This document shows, one piece after another, positions 17,645-27,249 of a stretch of 64,000 nucleotides of DNA (its first letter is position 1; each line of letters begins with the position of its first letter). Where the stretch lies: contig NZ_JAEUAT010000001.1 in the NCBI RefSeq assembly GCF_019511525.1, positions 496,001-560,000 on the forward strand, given 5' to 3'. The DNA comes from Rhizobium cauense (GTDB lineage: Bacteria; Pseudomonadota; Alphaproteobacteria; Rhizobiales; Rhizobiaceae). The notes below the pieces were generated by a model. It was not told the DNA's origin, searched no databases, and worked only from the letters and a program-made list of their open reading frames with translations. The position numbers were made by a program, and so were the translations under genes.

Positions 17645-18651
17645 AGCACCCTGCGATCGCGCTTGCCATGCAGCCGTCGCGGACGGAGCATGTTCTATCT
17701 CCGGAGACGCTACACCGACTGAGCGAAATCGGACGCCTGCTCGACGTCGAACCGCTCGAACGCTTTGACGACAATCGCGCCAAACAGATTCTCGCCGAGG
17801 CTGACGTGCTGATCACCGGATGGGGCTCGCCCTACGTCGGGCGCGACGTGCTGGCTGCCGCCCCAAGGCTGCGGCTGATTGCACATGCCGCCGGGACAGT
17901 GAAAGGGATTGTGGACGAGCAAGTCTTCGATGCCGGCATTGCCGTAACGCACGCAGCCGAGGCCAATGCGATCCCGGTTGCCGAGTTTACGCTTGCCGCA
18001 ATCATCTTCGCCGGCAAACAGGTGTTCCGGTTCCGCGATCTCTACGTCGCGGACCGTGATCGTGATCGGACGCACGCGATGCAGCGGCTGGCGATCGGAA
18101 ACTATCGCCGGACGGTCGGCATAGTCGGCGCGTCGCGTATCGGCCGACGGGTTGTCGAACTGCTGCGTCCGTTCGCGTACCGCGTTCTGCTCTTCGATCC
18201 GACCGTCGATGCTGTCGAGGCGAGCAGTCTCGGCACGGAGAAGGTCGATCTGGTCACGTTGATGAAACAGTCGGATATCGTCAGCCTGCACGCGCCGTCA
18301 TTGCCCTCGACCCTTCATATGATCGGAACCGAAGAGCTTTCGCTTATGAGGGAGGGCGCGACGCTGATCAACACAGCACGCGGCGCCTTGATCGACGAAG
18401 CAGCGCTGCTGAAGACACTTACTAGCGGACGGATCGACGCGATCATCGACGTGACCGAGCCGGAAATACCGGAGCCGATGTCTGCTTTCTATGATTTGCC
18501 GAATGTCTTTCTGACACCGCATATCGCCGGCGCCGTCGGGCTGGAGCGCGGACGACTCGGCGATATGGTGGCTGATGAAATAGTGCGCTTCGTCAATGGC
18601 GAACCGCTCCTCTATCGGATCCTGCACCACGATTTGGCGCTGATCGCGTAG
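17641..18651 (+). CDS. D-2-hydroxyacid dehydrogenase family protein
   Basis: A 336-residue NAD(P)-dependent dehydrogenase of the D-isomer family. VGASRIGRRVVELL is the Rossmann dinucleotide loop, INTARGALIDEAAL is the family signature with the substrate Arg, and the C-terminal FLTPHIAGA carries the catalytic His. It probably reduces a 2-keto acid or oxidises a sugar acid formed in the pathway. Its ATG overlaps the DUF2264 stop by four bases (ATGA), so the genes are translationally coupled. Confidence 0.88.
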   Translation: MKHPAIALAMQPSRTEHVLSPETLHRLSEIGRLLDVEPLERFDDNRAKQILAEADVLITGWGSPYVGRDVLAAAPRLRLIAHAAGTVKGIVDEQVFDAGIAVTHAAEANAIPVAEFTLAAIIFAGKQVFRFRDLYVADRDRDRTHAMQRLAIGNYRRTVGIVGASRIGRRVVELLRPFAYRVLLFDPTVDAVEASSLGTEKVDLVTLMKQSDIVSLHAPSLPSTLHMIGTEELSLMREGATLINTARGALIDEAALLKTLTSGRIDAIIDVTEPEIPEPMSAFYDLPNVFLTPHIAGAVGLERGRLGDMVADEIVRFVNGEPLLYRILHHDLALIA

Positions 18652-18668
18652 GACATGCCCAAGAGCTG

Positions 18669-19943
18669 CTAGCCGGCCTTCAGATTTGCCGGAGCAACGC
18701 CTGCGACGATCTCCGGCATCAGGTCGGAGATCTTTACGACCTTGCCGGTGCGCGAACTTGTCAGGGCTGCAATGCCGCACAGTACCGACATCGCGCCGGC
18801 ACGTGTCCCGGCACGCTGCCCGAGCTTGTCTTCCATGCCCTGCTTGAAGATCATGTTGCGCATGCGGTTGTCGCCGCCGTAGTGGCCGCCCGCCGAATGC
18901 GGCACGATGATGCGTTCGACGGCGGGCTTGTCTTTCGGAAAGTTGCGAACGAGCAGGATGGTGTCCTCGTCAGGGGTCTCCCATGGCTGCTTCTCGTACT
19001 GGCGCAGCTCGATGCGCCCATGTGTGCCGTTGAACGCGATGTGGTGACCTTCGATCGGCTGGAAGGTGTTCAGCGAATAGGAGACGTGGACGTTGTTCTT
19101 GTAGCGGATGCTGACGACCATCGTGTCGGGGATATCGATGTCTTCACGGTATACGCAGCCATCGCGGAAGTAGCCGTCGATCTTCGATGGGTCTTCGTAG
19201 AGCGAGTCGAGGAAGGGATCTGCCTCAAGATCGAGGAAGTAGTCACACTCCCCCGTATGCGGACAGAGCTTGCAGCGCGTGCCACGGAATGGCCCCTTGC
19301 GGCCGTAGTTTTGCAGGTCGGCAAACGAGGTGATAGCATCCGGGTCGCTGTCCAGGTACCAGTTCAGCAGGTCGAAGTGATGGGTCGCCTTGTGCACGAA
19401 GAGGCTGCCGGAATTCTCCGCATAGGCATGCCAGCGGCGGAAATAGTCCGCGCCGTGCTTGGTATCGAGGTACCAGTGGAAGTCGACTGATGTCACACGG
19501 CCGATCTCGCCAGCGTTCAGCAGTTCCTTGATCTTGGCTGCGGTCGGGGCATAGCGGTAGTTGAAGGAGACATCCACGCGCCTGCCGGTGCGCTTTTCCG
19601 CATCGAGGATCCGGCGGATCTTGTCGACGGCCGTGGTCATCGGCTTTTCCGTGATGACATCGATGCCGGCTTCAAGGGCACGGACGACGATATCGTCATG
19701 CGTATAGTCTGGGGTGCAGACGATGACGAGGTCGACCTGCTGTTCGGCGAGCATCGCGTCGATATTCTCATAGATCGGCGCATTGCTGCCGATCATCGTG
19801 CGGGCGCGCTCGGCACGCAGCGAGTTGGTGTCGACGATCGCGACCAGATCCACATGCTCGCGCCAGCCGGCAAGCAGTTCCTTGCCCCACATGGTGGTGC
19901 CGCGGTTTCCCGTTCCGATCAGGGCAAAGCGACGTTTCTCCAT
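18669..19943 (-). CDS. Gfo/Idh/MocA oxidoreductase with a four-cysteine insert
   Basis: A 424-residue sugar oxidoreductase. LIGTGNRG (9-16) is the NAD(P) loop, TEKPM (K100) the usual catalytic-lysine motif, and KATHHFDLLNWYL the substrate region. Residues 224-263 carry C224-x2-C227-x5-C233 and a further C263 (RCKLCPHTGEC...DGCVY), unlike the textbook family, suggesting a bound metal. AGGAGG about 8 bases before the ATG at 19943 fixes the start. It is transcribed leftward behind tetR, but a perfect palindrome at 20034-20049 marks its own promoter. It is convergent with the dehydrogenase gene. Confidence 0.9.
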   Translation of the reverse strand: MEKRRFALIGTGNRGTTMWGKELLAGWREHVDLVAIVDTNSLRAERARTMIGSNAPIYENIDAMLAEQQVDLVIVCTPDYTHDDIVVRALEAGIDVITEKPMTTAVDKIRRILDAEKRTGRRVDVSFNYRYAPTAAKIKELLNAGEIGRVTSVDFHWYLDTKHGADYFRRWHAYAENSGSLFVHKATHHFDLLNWYLDSDPDAITSFADLQNYGRKGPFRGTRCKLCPHTGECDYFLDLEADPFLDSLYEDPSKIDGYFRDGCVYREDIDIPDTMVVSIRYKNNVHVSYSLNTFQPIEGHHIAFNGTHGRIELRQYEKQPWETPDEDTILLVRNFPKDKPAVERIIVPHSAGGHYGGDNRMRNMIFKQGMEDKLGQRAGTRAGAMSVLCGIAALTSSRTGKVVKISDLMPEIVAGVAPANLKAG

Positions 19944-20033
19944 CGTATGATCCTCCTCATGCCTCATGAAACGAACAATGGTTCGGTGCTCGACCGCCCA
20001 AAAGTCGCGCCCCCACGCGATTCAGGACGACCT

Positions 20034-20049
20034 GTAACTAAACAGTTAC
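20034..20049. promoter_or_regulatory. Candidate TetR operator, site 1 (perfect palindrome)
   Basis: GTAACTAAACAGTTAC has 6-bp arms that are exact reverse complements around AAAC. It is 90 bases upstream of the Gfo/Idh ATG and just past the tetR stop. Related sequences precede the importer operon (20899) and uxaC (32883). Confidence 0.7.
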
Positions 20050-20098
20050 CTGACGGCAGTCGGCGGTCGCTGTCAATAGCCGATCTGGAATTTGAAGA

Positions 20099-20776
20099 TC
20101 AGGCCGTGATCGACGCCAGAGTTACGTGGACGATATGCCGCTCCCAGGCATCGAGACTGCTCGGCTCGACAAGGTCGCGGCCGAAGATCGTCGAAAGCGT
20201 GTACTGATTGGAAAGATAGAAGTAACCAAGCGAGGCAATCGTCAGGTAAACGTTCAGCGGATCGGCATCGGCGATGAAGACACCAGCCTTCTTCCCGCGC
20301 TCCAGCACCTCGGAGAGTTCGCCGATCAAATGCGAATGCAGCTCTTTCAACCGCACGGATTGGCGTAGCCAGCGCGCACGATGAAGGTTCTCGGTCCCCA
20401 GCAGGCTGAGGAATTCGGGATGCTTCAGAAAATAGCGCCAGGTGAAGAGCGCAAGCTCGCCAATTCCCTCCTGAGGTGTGCGATCGCCAATATGGAGCTC
20501 GCGCTCGGCGGTGCGGATGCCGACGTAAGCCTCTTCCAACACCTTGAGATACAGCTGCTCCTTATCGCCGAAATAGTGGTAGAGCATGCGCTTGTTGGTG
20601 CCTGCCCGCTCCGCGATCGCATCGACACGGGCCCCGCCCATGCCGTTCTCGGCGAATTCCTTGGTCGCCGCCTCGAGAATTGCCGCACGGGTCCTTTCGG
20701 GATCGCGCTGCAAAACACGCTCGGGCGAACGACGCCTCACTCGCTTCTTTTCCCCATTTCTGCCGGCGCCTTCCAT
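20099..20776 (-). CDS. TetR-family regulator of the importer and uronate genes
   Basis: A 225-residue TetR regulator. The N-terminal HTH is typical (ILEAATKEFAENGMGGARVDAIAERAGTNKRMLYHYFGDKEQLY, about 33-77), preceded by an Arg/Lys-rich tail. The C-terminal ligand domain is helical, with no close relative recognised. The gene lies between two candidate GTAAC/GTTAC operators and is divergent from the importer operon. An in-frame ATG at 20776 was used; a shorter start is possible because the first 25 residues are very basic. Confidence 0.88.
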   Translation of the reverse strand: MEGAGRNGEKKRVRRRSPERVLQRDPERTRAAILEAATKEFAENGMGGARVDAIAERAGTNKRMLYHYFGDKEQLYLKVLEEAYVGIRTAERELHIGDRTPQEGIGELALFTWRYFLKHPEFLSLLGTENLHRARWLRQSVRLKELHSHLIGELSEVLERGKKAGVFIADADPLNVYLTIASLGYFYLSNQYTLSTIFGRDLVEPSSLDAWERHIVHVTLASITA

Positions 20777-20898
20777 CGGCCCACCTTTCTGATTTCCCCA
20801 TTGCGCTCATAATACGTTGCGAACAGATTGTAAAAACGAGAAGCATGAGGAGCAGCATCACATCAGCGCTTGACAGCCTCAACGCTTGTCCATAGCTT

Positions 20899-20914
20899 GT
20901 AACCAATTAGTTAT
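20899..20914. promoter_or_regulatory. Candidate TetR operator, site 2
   Basis: GTAACCAATTAGTTAT fits the site 1 pattern GTAACY-N4-RGTTAY, though its own arms are imperfect. It lies in the tetR/importer divergent region, 63 bases upstream of the binding-protein ATG, so it could control both directions. Confidence 0.55.
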
Positions 20915-20976
20915 TTGTTGCAAGAGAAACCAGCAAGGAGCGTGTGGAGGCGCTCCCCAAGGGAGGAGGAAAACAG

Positions 20977-22263
20977 ATGACGTTCAGCATAAACAGACGT
21001 GGCTTCATGGCGGGCGGAGCTTCGCTCCTATCGCTTTCGGCGTTCGGCGCCCCTGCATTCGCGCAGGATGCCCGACTTCGCCTCATATGGTGGGGCTCGC
21101 AACCGCGCGCCGACCGCACCAACAAGGTCTCGGATCTCTACAAGTCGAAAAATCCCGGCGTTTCGATTACCGGCGAATTTCTCGGCTGGGGCGATTACTG
21201 GCCGCGCCTGGCAACGCAGGTTGCCGGCAAGAATGCGCCCGACGTGATCCAGATGGATTATCGCTACATCGTCGAATATGCCGGGCGCGGCGCGCTTGCA
21301 CCGCTTGAGTCCTACATGCCGGCCAAGCTCAACCTTAGCGATTTCGACAAGGCACAGGTCGAGGGCGGCAGTGTAGATGGACACCTTTACGGTGTCAGCC
21401 TGGGTGCCAATTCGGCCGCAACCGTGCTCAACACGACTGCCTTCCAGGAAGCAGGCATAGAACTGCCGACCCAGGCAACCACATGGGAAGAGTTCGGAAA
21501 GATGGCTGCCGAGATGACCAAGGCGGGCAAGCGGAAGGGCATGTTCGGCATGGCCGACGGCAGCGGCGCCGAGCCGCTGTTCGAAAACTACCTCCGCCAG
21601 CGCGGCAAGGCGCTCTACACGGCGGACGGCAAGATTGGCTTCGGCGTCGAGGAAGCCTCCGAATGGTTCGATATGTGGAACAAGTTCCGCGAAAGCGGCG
21701 CCTGCGTTCCCGCCGACGTTCAGGCGTTGGACAAGAACGATATCGAGACCAACACGGTTTCGCTTGGCAAGTCGGCCGCCGGCTATGCTCACTCAAACCA
21801 GTTCGTTGCCTATCAGCAGATGAACAAGGACAAGCTTGCGCTGACCAACTACATGCGGGTCACCAAGGACTCCAAGGGTGGGCACTACCGCAAGCCATCG
21901 ATGTTCTTCTCGGTCTCGTCGCAGTCGAAGGTGCTTGAGCAGGCCGTCGACTACGTAAACTTCTTCGTGCAGAATCCGGATGCTGCGGTCTTGCTCGGTG
22001 TCGAACGCGGCATTCCGGAGTCGGCTGCCATGCGCGACGTCGTCGCGGCCAAACTCGACGACGTCGGAAAAATCCCGCTGGAATACGTCTCCGGACTTGG
22101 AGAGCTGGCGGGCAAGCTGCCACCGCCACCGCCCTCGGGCGCGGGTGAAGGCGAACTGACCTTGCGCAACATTTCCGAGCAGGTTGCCTTTGGCCAACTG
22201 GCGCCGGCCGATGGCGGCAAGCAGCTTGTGGACGAGATCACGCGTATTCTCTCGCGAGGTTGA
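20977..22263 (+). CDS. ABC sugar-binding protein, family 1
   Basis: A 428-residue periplasmic binding protein with a twin-arginine-like leader (NRRGFMAGGASLLSLSAFG) and cleavage near AFAQD. It is a paralogue of the orphan protein at 13328-14617. AGGAGG 7 bases before the ATG at 20977 fixes the start and suggests strong translation. It is the first gene of a rightward operon: binding protein, two permeases, Gfo/Idh/MocA protein, ATPase. The substrate is unknown; shared operators with uxaC hint at a uronate or uronide. Confidence 0.93.
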   Translation: MTFSINRRGFMAGGASLLSLSAFGAPAFAQDARLRLIWWGSQPRADRTNKVSDLYKSKNPGVSITGEFLGWGDYWPRLATQVAGKNAPDVIQMDYRYIVEYAGRGALAPLESYMPAKLNLSDFDKAQVEGGSVDGHLYGVSLGANSAATVLNTTAFQEAGIELPTQATTWEEFGKMAAEMTKAGKRKGMFGMADGSGAEPLFENYLRQRGKALYTADGKIGFGVEEASEWFDMWNKFRESGACVPADVQALDKNDIETNTVSLGKSAAGYAHSNQFVAYQQMNKDKLALTNYMRVTKDSKGGHYRKPSMFFSVSSQSKVLEQAVDYVNFFVQNPDAAVLLGVERGIPESAAMRDVVAAKLDDVGKIPLEYVSGLGELAGKLPPPPPSGAGEGELTLRNISEQVAFGQLAPADGGKQLVDEITRILSRG

Positions 22264-22267
22264 GACT

Positions 22268-23230
22268 ATGACCAATGCGATGCGCACGACGGCCGGCGGA
22301 GCCGTAGCGGTGGAACATTACCAGGGAGCAGTGGCAGACAGCCGTTTTAGGCGGCTGTGGAATGCCAATGCTCCGGGCTACCTCTTCCTGCTGCCCTGGC
22401 TTCTGGGCTTTTTCGGGCTGACGCTCGGACCAGCCCTGATGTCGCTCTACCTGTCCTTCACCGACTTCGACATGTTGCAGTCACCGGGCTGGGTGGGTAC
22501 CGCCAACTACGTGCGCATCGCGACGGCCGACCCGAAATTCGCGTCGGCGATGTCGGTGACCCTGACATATGTCGTTCTCTCTGTTCCGTTTAAGCTAACC
22601 TTCGCGCTGCTGGTCGCGATGGCGCTCAACAAAGGCGTGCGCGGCCTGCCGCTCTACCGCGCGATCTTCTACCTGCCGTCGCTGCTTGGCGGCAGCGTGG
22701 CGATCGCCGTCCTCTGGCGGCAGCTCTTCGCCGGCGACGGCCTGGTCAACGCGGCGCTCGCCAACTTTGGTATCGAGGGTCCGAGCTGGATTTCTCATCC
22801 GAGCTACTCGATCTACACGCTGGTAGCGCTCAGCGTCTGGCAGTTCGGCTCGCCGATGATCATCTTCCTGGCCGGTCTGCGGCAGATTCCGACCGACATG
22901 TATGAGGCCGCCAGCCTCGACGGCGCGTCCAAGTTCCGGCAGTTCTACAAGATCACCCTGCCGCTGCTGACGCCTGTCATCTTCTTCAATGCCGTCGTGC
23001 AAACGATCGATGCCTTCAAGGCTTTCACACCTGCCTTCATCATCTCGGGCGGCACCGGCGGACCGATCAACTCGACGCTCTTCTACACGCTCTATCTCTA
23101 TCAGGAGGCTTTCGGAAACTTCCGGATGGGCTACGCCTCTGCGCTCGCCTGGGTCCTCGTGCTGATCATCGCGATCTTCACGGCCTTCTCCTTCCTGACC
23201 TCGCGTTATTGGGTGCACTACGATGACTAA
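22268..23230 (+). CDS. ABC sugar permease, MalF type
   Basis: A 320-residue CUT1 permease. The first helix begins at about 38 (GYLFLLPWLLGFFGLTLGPALM), and the EAA loop EAASLDGASKFRQFYKITLPLL lies about 230-250. It starts 5 bases after the binding-protein stop and overlaps the next permease by 8 bases. Confidence 0.93.
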   Translation: MTNAMRTTAGGAVAVEHYQGAVADSRFRRLWNANAPGYLFLLPWLLGFFGLTLGPALMSLYLSFTDFDMLQSPGWVGTANYVRIATADPKFASAMSVTLTYVVLSVPFKLTFALLVAMALNKGVRGLPLYRAIFYLPSLLGGSVAIAVLWRQLFAGDGLVNAALANFGIEGPSWISHPSYSIYTLVALSVWQFGSPMIIFLAGLRQIPTDMYEAASLDGASKFRQFYKITLPLLTPVIFFNAVVQTIDAFKAFTPAFIISGGTGGPINSTLFYTLYLYQEAFGNFRMGYASALAWVLVLIIAIFTAFSFLTSRYWVHYDD

Positions 23231-24107
23231 CGGAATTACATCAGCCGTTGCGGCACCGCCTTCGGACATCACCAAGCGCAGCCTTCCTGCGTCGATCACG
23301 GTCCATACGCTGCTGATCCTGGGTTCGCTGCTGATGCTCTATCCGCTGCTGTGGATGGTGTCCGCGTCGGTCCGCCCGGAAAACGAGATCTTCGCATCGA
23401 CTTCGCTCATCCCGTCATCGATCGACTTCTCGTCCTACCTGCGCGGTTGGGTCGGCCTCGACATCACCTTCGGCCGCTTCTTCTGGAACTCGCTGGTCAT
23501 CTCGGTCCTCACCGTGATCGGCAATGTCGTTGCCTGTTCGCTCGCGGCCTATGCCTTCGCACGGTTGCGTTTTGCCGGCCGGAACTTTTGGTTCGCGATC
23601 ATGCTCGGCACGCTGATGATCCCGTATCACGTGACGCTGATCCCGCAATACGTGTTGTTCCTCAACCTCGGCTGGGTCAACACCATCCTGCCTCTGGTTG
23701 TGCCGAAGTTCCTGGCAAGCGACGCGTTCTTCATCTTCCTGATGGTTCAGTTCTTCCGCGGCATCCCGCGCGAACTCGATGAGGCGGCGATGATGGACGG
23801 CTGCAGCGCCTGGCGTATCTACTGGAAGATCATGCTGCCGCTGTCCCTGCCGGTGCTCGCGACCGCCGCGATCTTCTCCTTCATCTGGACCTGGGACGAT
23901 TTCTTCGGGCCGCTGATCTACCTCAACGACATGAACACCTACACGATCCAGCTCGGCCTGCGCACCTTCGTCGACTCGACCAGCGCATCGGACTGGGGTG
24001 GCCTGTTCGCCATGTCGACACTGACACTGGTGCCGGTGTTCTTCTTCTTCCTGTTCTTCCAGCGGCTGCTGATCGAAGGCATCGCCACGACGGGCATGAA
24101 GCGCTGA
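23223..24107 (+). CDS. ABC sugar permease, MalG type
   Basis: A 294-residue CUT1 permease with six predicted helices and the EAA loop EAAMMDGCSAWRIYWKIMLPLSLP. The C-terminus ends EGIATTGMKR, the usual MalG-type tail. It pairs with the preceding gene; the eight-base overlap implies coupled translation. Confidence 0.93.
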   Translation: MTNGITSAVAAPPSDITKRSLPASITVHTLLILGSLLMLYPLLWMVSASVRPENEIFASTSLIPSSIDFSSYLRGWVGLDITFGRFFWNSLVISVLTVIGNVVACSLAAYAFARLRFAGRNFWFAIMLGTLMIPYHVTLIPQYVLFLNLGWVNTILPLVVPKFLASDAFFIFLMVQFFRGIPRELDEAAMMDGCSAWRIYWKIMLPLSLPVLATAAIFSFIWTWDDFFGPLIYLNDMNTYTIQLGLRTFVDSTSASDWGGLFAMSTLTLVPVFFFFLFFQRLLIEGIATTGMKR

Positions 24108-24128
24108 TGCAGTTACGGATATAGATCA

Positions 24129-25202
24129 ATGAGTATCAAGAGAGTTGCGATCGTTGGCTGCGGCATCGGCCGTTCCCACATCGTCGAAGGCTATCTGCCG
24201 CATCCCGATAAGTTCAAGGTCGTAGCGATCTGCGACCTGAACGAAGAACGGCTGCGCGAGATCGGCGACGAATTTGACATCGCCAAGCGCACGACCTCGT
24301 TTGCCGATGTACTGGCTGACGAGAGCGTCGATATCGTCGACATCTGCACGCCGCCCGGCATCCACCTGGAGCAGGTCGTGGCGGCGCTGGCGGCGGGCAA
24401 GCACGTCATCTGCGAGAAGCCGCTGACAGGCTCTCTATCAGGCGTCGACACGATCATGCAGGCGGAGAAGGCGGCCAAGGGCACGCTGATGCCGATCTTC
24501 CAATATCGTTACGGCGACGGCATCGAAAAGACGAAGCGCATCATCGAGGCCGGCATCGCGGGCAAGCCCTACATGGGCTCGGTGGAAACCTTCTGGCTGC
24601 GGACGCCCGAATATTACGCCGTGCCGTGGCGCGGCAAATGGGCGACCGAGCTCGGCGGCGTGTTGGTGACACACGCGCTGCATCTGCACGACATGCTGCT
24701 GCACCTGATGGGACCGGTCTCAAAGGTATTCGGCCGCGTCGCGACCCGCGTTAACGACATCGAGGTCGAGGATTGCGCCTCGGCGAGCCTGCTGATGCAG
24801 AACGGCGCCTTCGTGTCGCTCTCCTGCACGCTTGGTTCGCAGGAGCAGATCAGTCGCCTGCGGCTGCATTTCGAGAACGTCACTTTCGAGAGCAACCACG
24901 AGCCCTATTCGCCGGGCAAGGATCCATGGAAGATCATCGCCGGCAATGACGCGATTCAGGCGCGCATCGACGCGGTCATCGGCGACTGGCGGCCGGTGGC
25001 TCCGCGTTTCACCACCCAGATGGAGCATTTCCATGCCTATCTCAGCGGCAATGGTCCGCTGCCGGTGACGACAAAGGACGCGCGCCGCGCGCTTGAACTC
25101 GTGACCGCGATCTACCAATCGTCCGATACCGGCAGCGAAGTCATCCTGCCGATCGGATCGGACAGCCCGAAGTACGCCGACTGGCGTGCTCGCACGAAAT
25201 AA
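24129..25202 (+). CDS. Gfo/Idh/MocA family oxidoreductase
   Basis: A 357-residue NAD(P)-dependent sugar oxidoreductase. IVGCGIGRSH (9-18) is the nucleotide loop and CEKPLTG (about 97-103) the catalytic-lysine motif; THALHLHDMLLHLMGP gives the substrate-side His residues. Unlike the protein at 18669-19943 it lacks the CxxC cluster. It sits inside the importer operon between the permease and ATPase genes, so it probably oxidises or epimerises the imported sugar. Confidence 0.92.
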   Translation: MSIKRVAIVGCGIGRSHIVEGYLPHPDKFKVVAICDLNEERLREIGDEFDIAKRTTSFADVLADESVDIVDICTPPGIHLEQVVAALAAGKHVICEKPLTGSLSGVDTIMQAEKAAKGTLMPIFQYRYGDGIEKTKRIIEAGIAGKPYMGSVETFWLRTPEYYAVPWRGKWATELGGVLVTHALHLHDMLLHLMGPVSKVFGRVATRVNDIEVEDCASASLLMQNGAFVSLSCTLGSQEQISRLRLHFENVTFESNHEPYSPGKDPWKIIAGNDAIQARIDAVIGDWRPVAPRFTTQMEHFHAYLSGNGPLPVTTKDARRALELVTAIYQSSDTGSEVILPIGSDSPKYADWRARTK

Positions 25203-25226
25203 TGGACCAGGGAGGATCCTGAGATC

Positions 25227-26306
<1,080 letters not shown>

Positions 26307-26372
26307 TCGCGCTTGACAGCTGATCCCTCTCTGGCCATGATTTCAATAGGATAGGCCGCGAAGGGGAAAAGC

Positions 26373-27248
26373 GTGACGCCTGAAGATCGGATTCATGCGC
26401 TTGGCATTTGGCAGGGTCCGATCGAAATTGTCCCAATCACCGGTGGCATCACAAACCGGAATTATCTGGTGCGGGATCGCGCGGTTCGCCGCGTCGTTCG
26501 ATTGGGCGAAGACATTCCTGTTCACCATATCAGCCGGCAGAACGAGCTTGCCGCTAGCCAGGCCGCATATGCAGCGGGACTGTCGCCTGAGGTCATTCAT
26601 CATGCGCCGGGCGTGCTCGTCCTCGACTACATCGAGTCGAAGGCGCTCACGCCGGAGGATATTCGGCGCCCCGAGACTTTGGAGCGTGTGATCCCCCTGG
26701 TGCGGGCATGCCACCATGACATCGCCCGCGAATTTCGCGGCGCGGCGGCGATCTTCTGGGTGTTCCATGTCATTCGCGACTACATCGCCAATCTGGAAGC
26801 CGCCGACAGCCGCTATCGCCGGCTTTTCCCGGATCTGCTCGCCAAGGCCGAAACGCTGGAGGCGGCGGGTGGCCCGTTCGAGATCGCCTTCGGCCACAAT
26901 GACATGCTGGCCGCCAACTTTCTCGATGACGGCAAGCGCCTGTGGCTGATCGACTGGGACTATGCGGGGTTCAACACGCCGCTTTTCGACCTTGGCGGTC
27001 TTGCCTCCAACAGCGAGTTCTCCGAGGCAGCCGAGCAATCGATGCTCGACGCTTACTACCAAATGCCTCTGAGCGCGGACCTCTGGCGCCGTTACCAAGC
27101 CATGAAGTGCGCCTCGCTGCTGCGCGAGACATTGTGGAGCATGGTGTCCGAAATCCACTCCACCATCGACTTCGACTACGCCGCCTACACGGCCGAGAAT
27201 CTTGCGCGCTTTGAGCGCGCCTACGACGCTTTCGAACAGGATCAATAA
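26373..27248 (+). CDS. Choline/ethanolamine-kinase-like phosphotransferase
   Basis: A 291-residue APH-fold kinase. The N-terminal GGITNRNYLV segment binds nucleotide, GHNDMLAANFL is the catalytic loop (Asp, Asn), and LIDWDYAG holds the metal-binding Asp. This WDYAG pattern resembles choline/ethanolamine and LicA-type kinases more than antibiotic kinases. Translation starts at a GTG with AAGGGG 7 bases upstream. A possible TTGACA box is at 26313-26318. It is one base from the next gene, a dimethylglycine-dehydrogenase-like protein, which fits a role in choline-type amine metabolism. Confidence 0.85.
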   Translation: MTPEDRIHALGIWQGPIEIVPITGGITNRNYLVRDRAVRRVVRLGEDIPVHHISRQNELAASQAAYAAGLSPEVIHHAPGVLVLDYIESKALTPEDIRRPETLERVIPLVRACHHDIAREFRGAAAIFWVFHVIRDYIANLEAADSRYRRLFPDLLAKAETLEAAGGPFEIAFGHNDMLAANFLDDGKRLWLIDWDYAGFNTPLFDLGGLASNSEFSEAAEQSMLDAYYQMPLSADLWRRYQAMKCASLLRETLWSMVSEIHSTIDFDYAAYTAENLARFERAYDAFEQDQ

Positions 27249-27249
27249 T

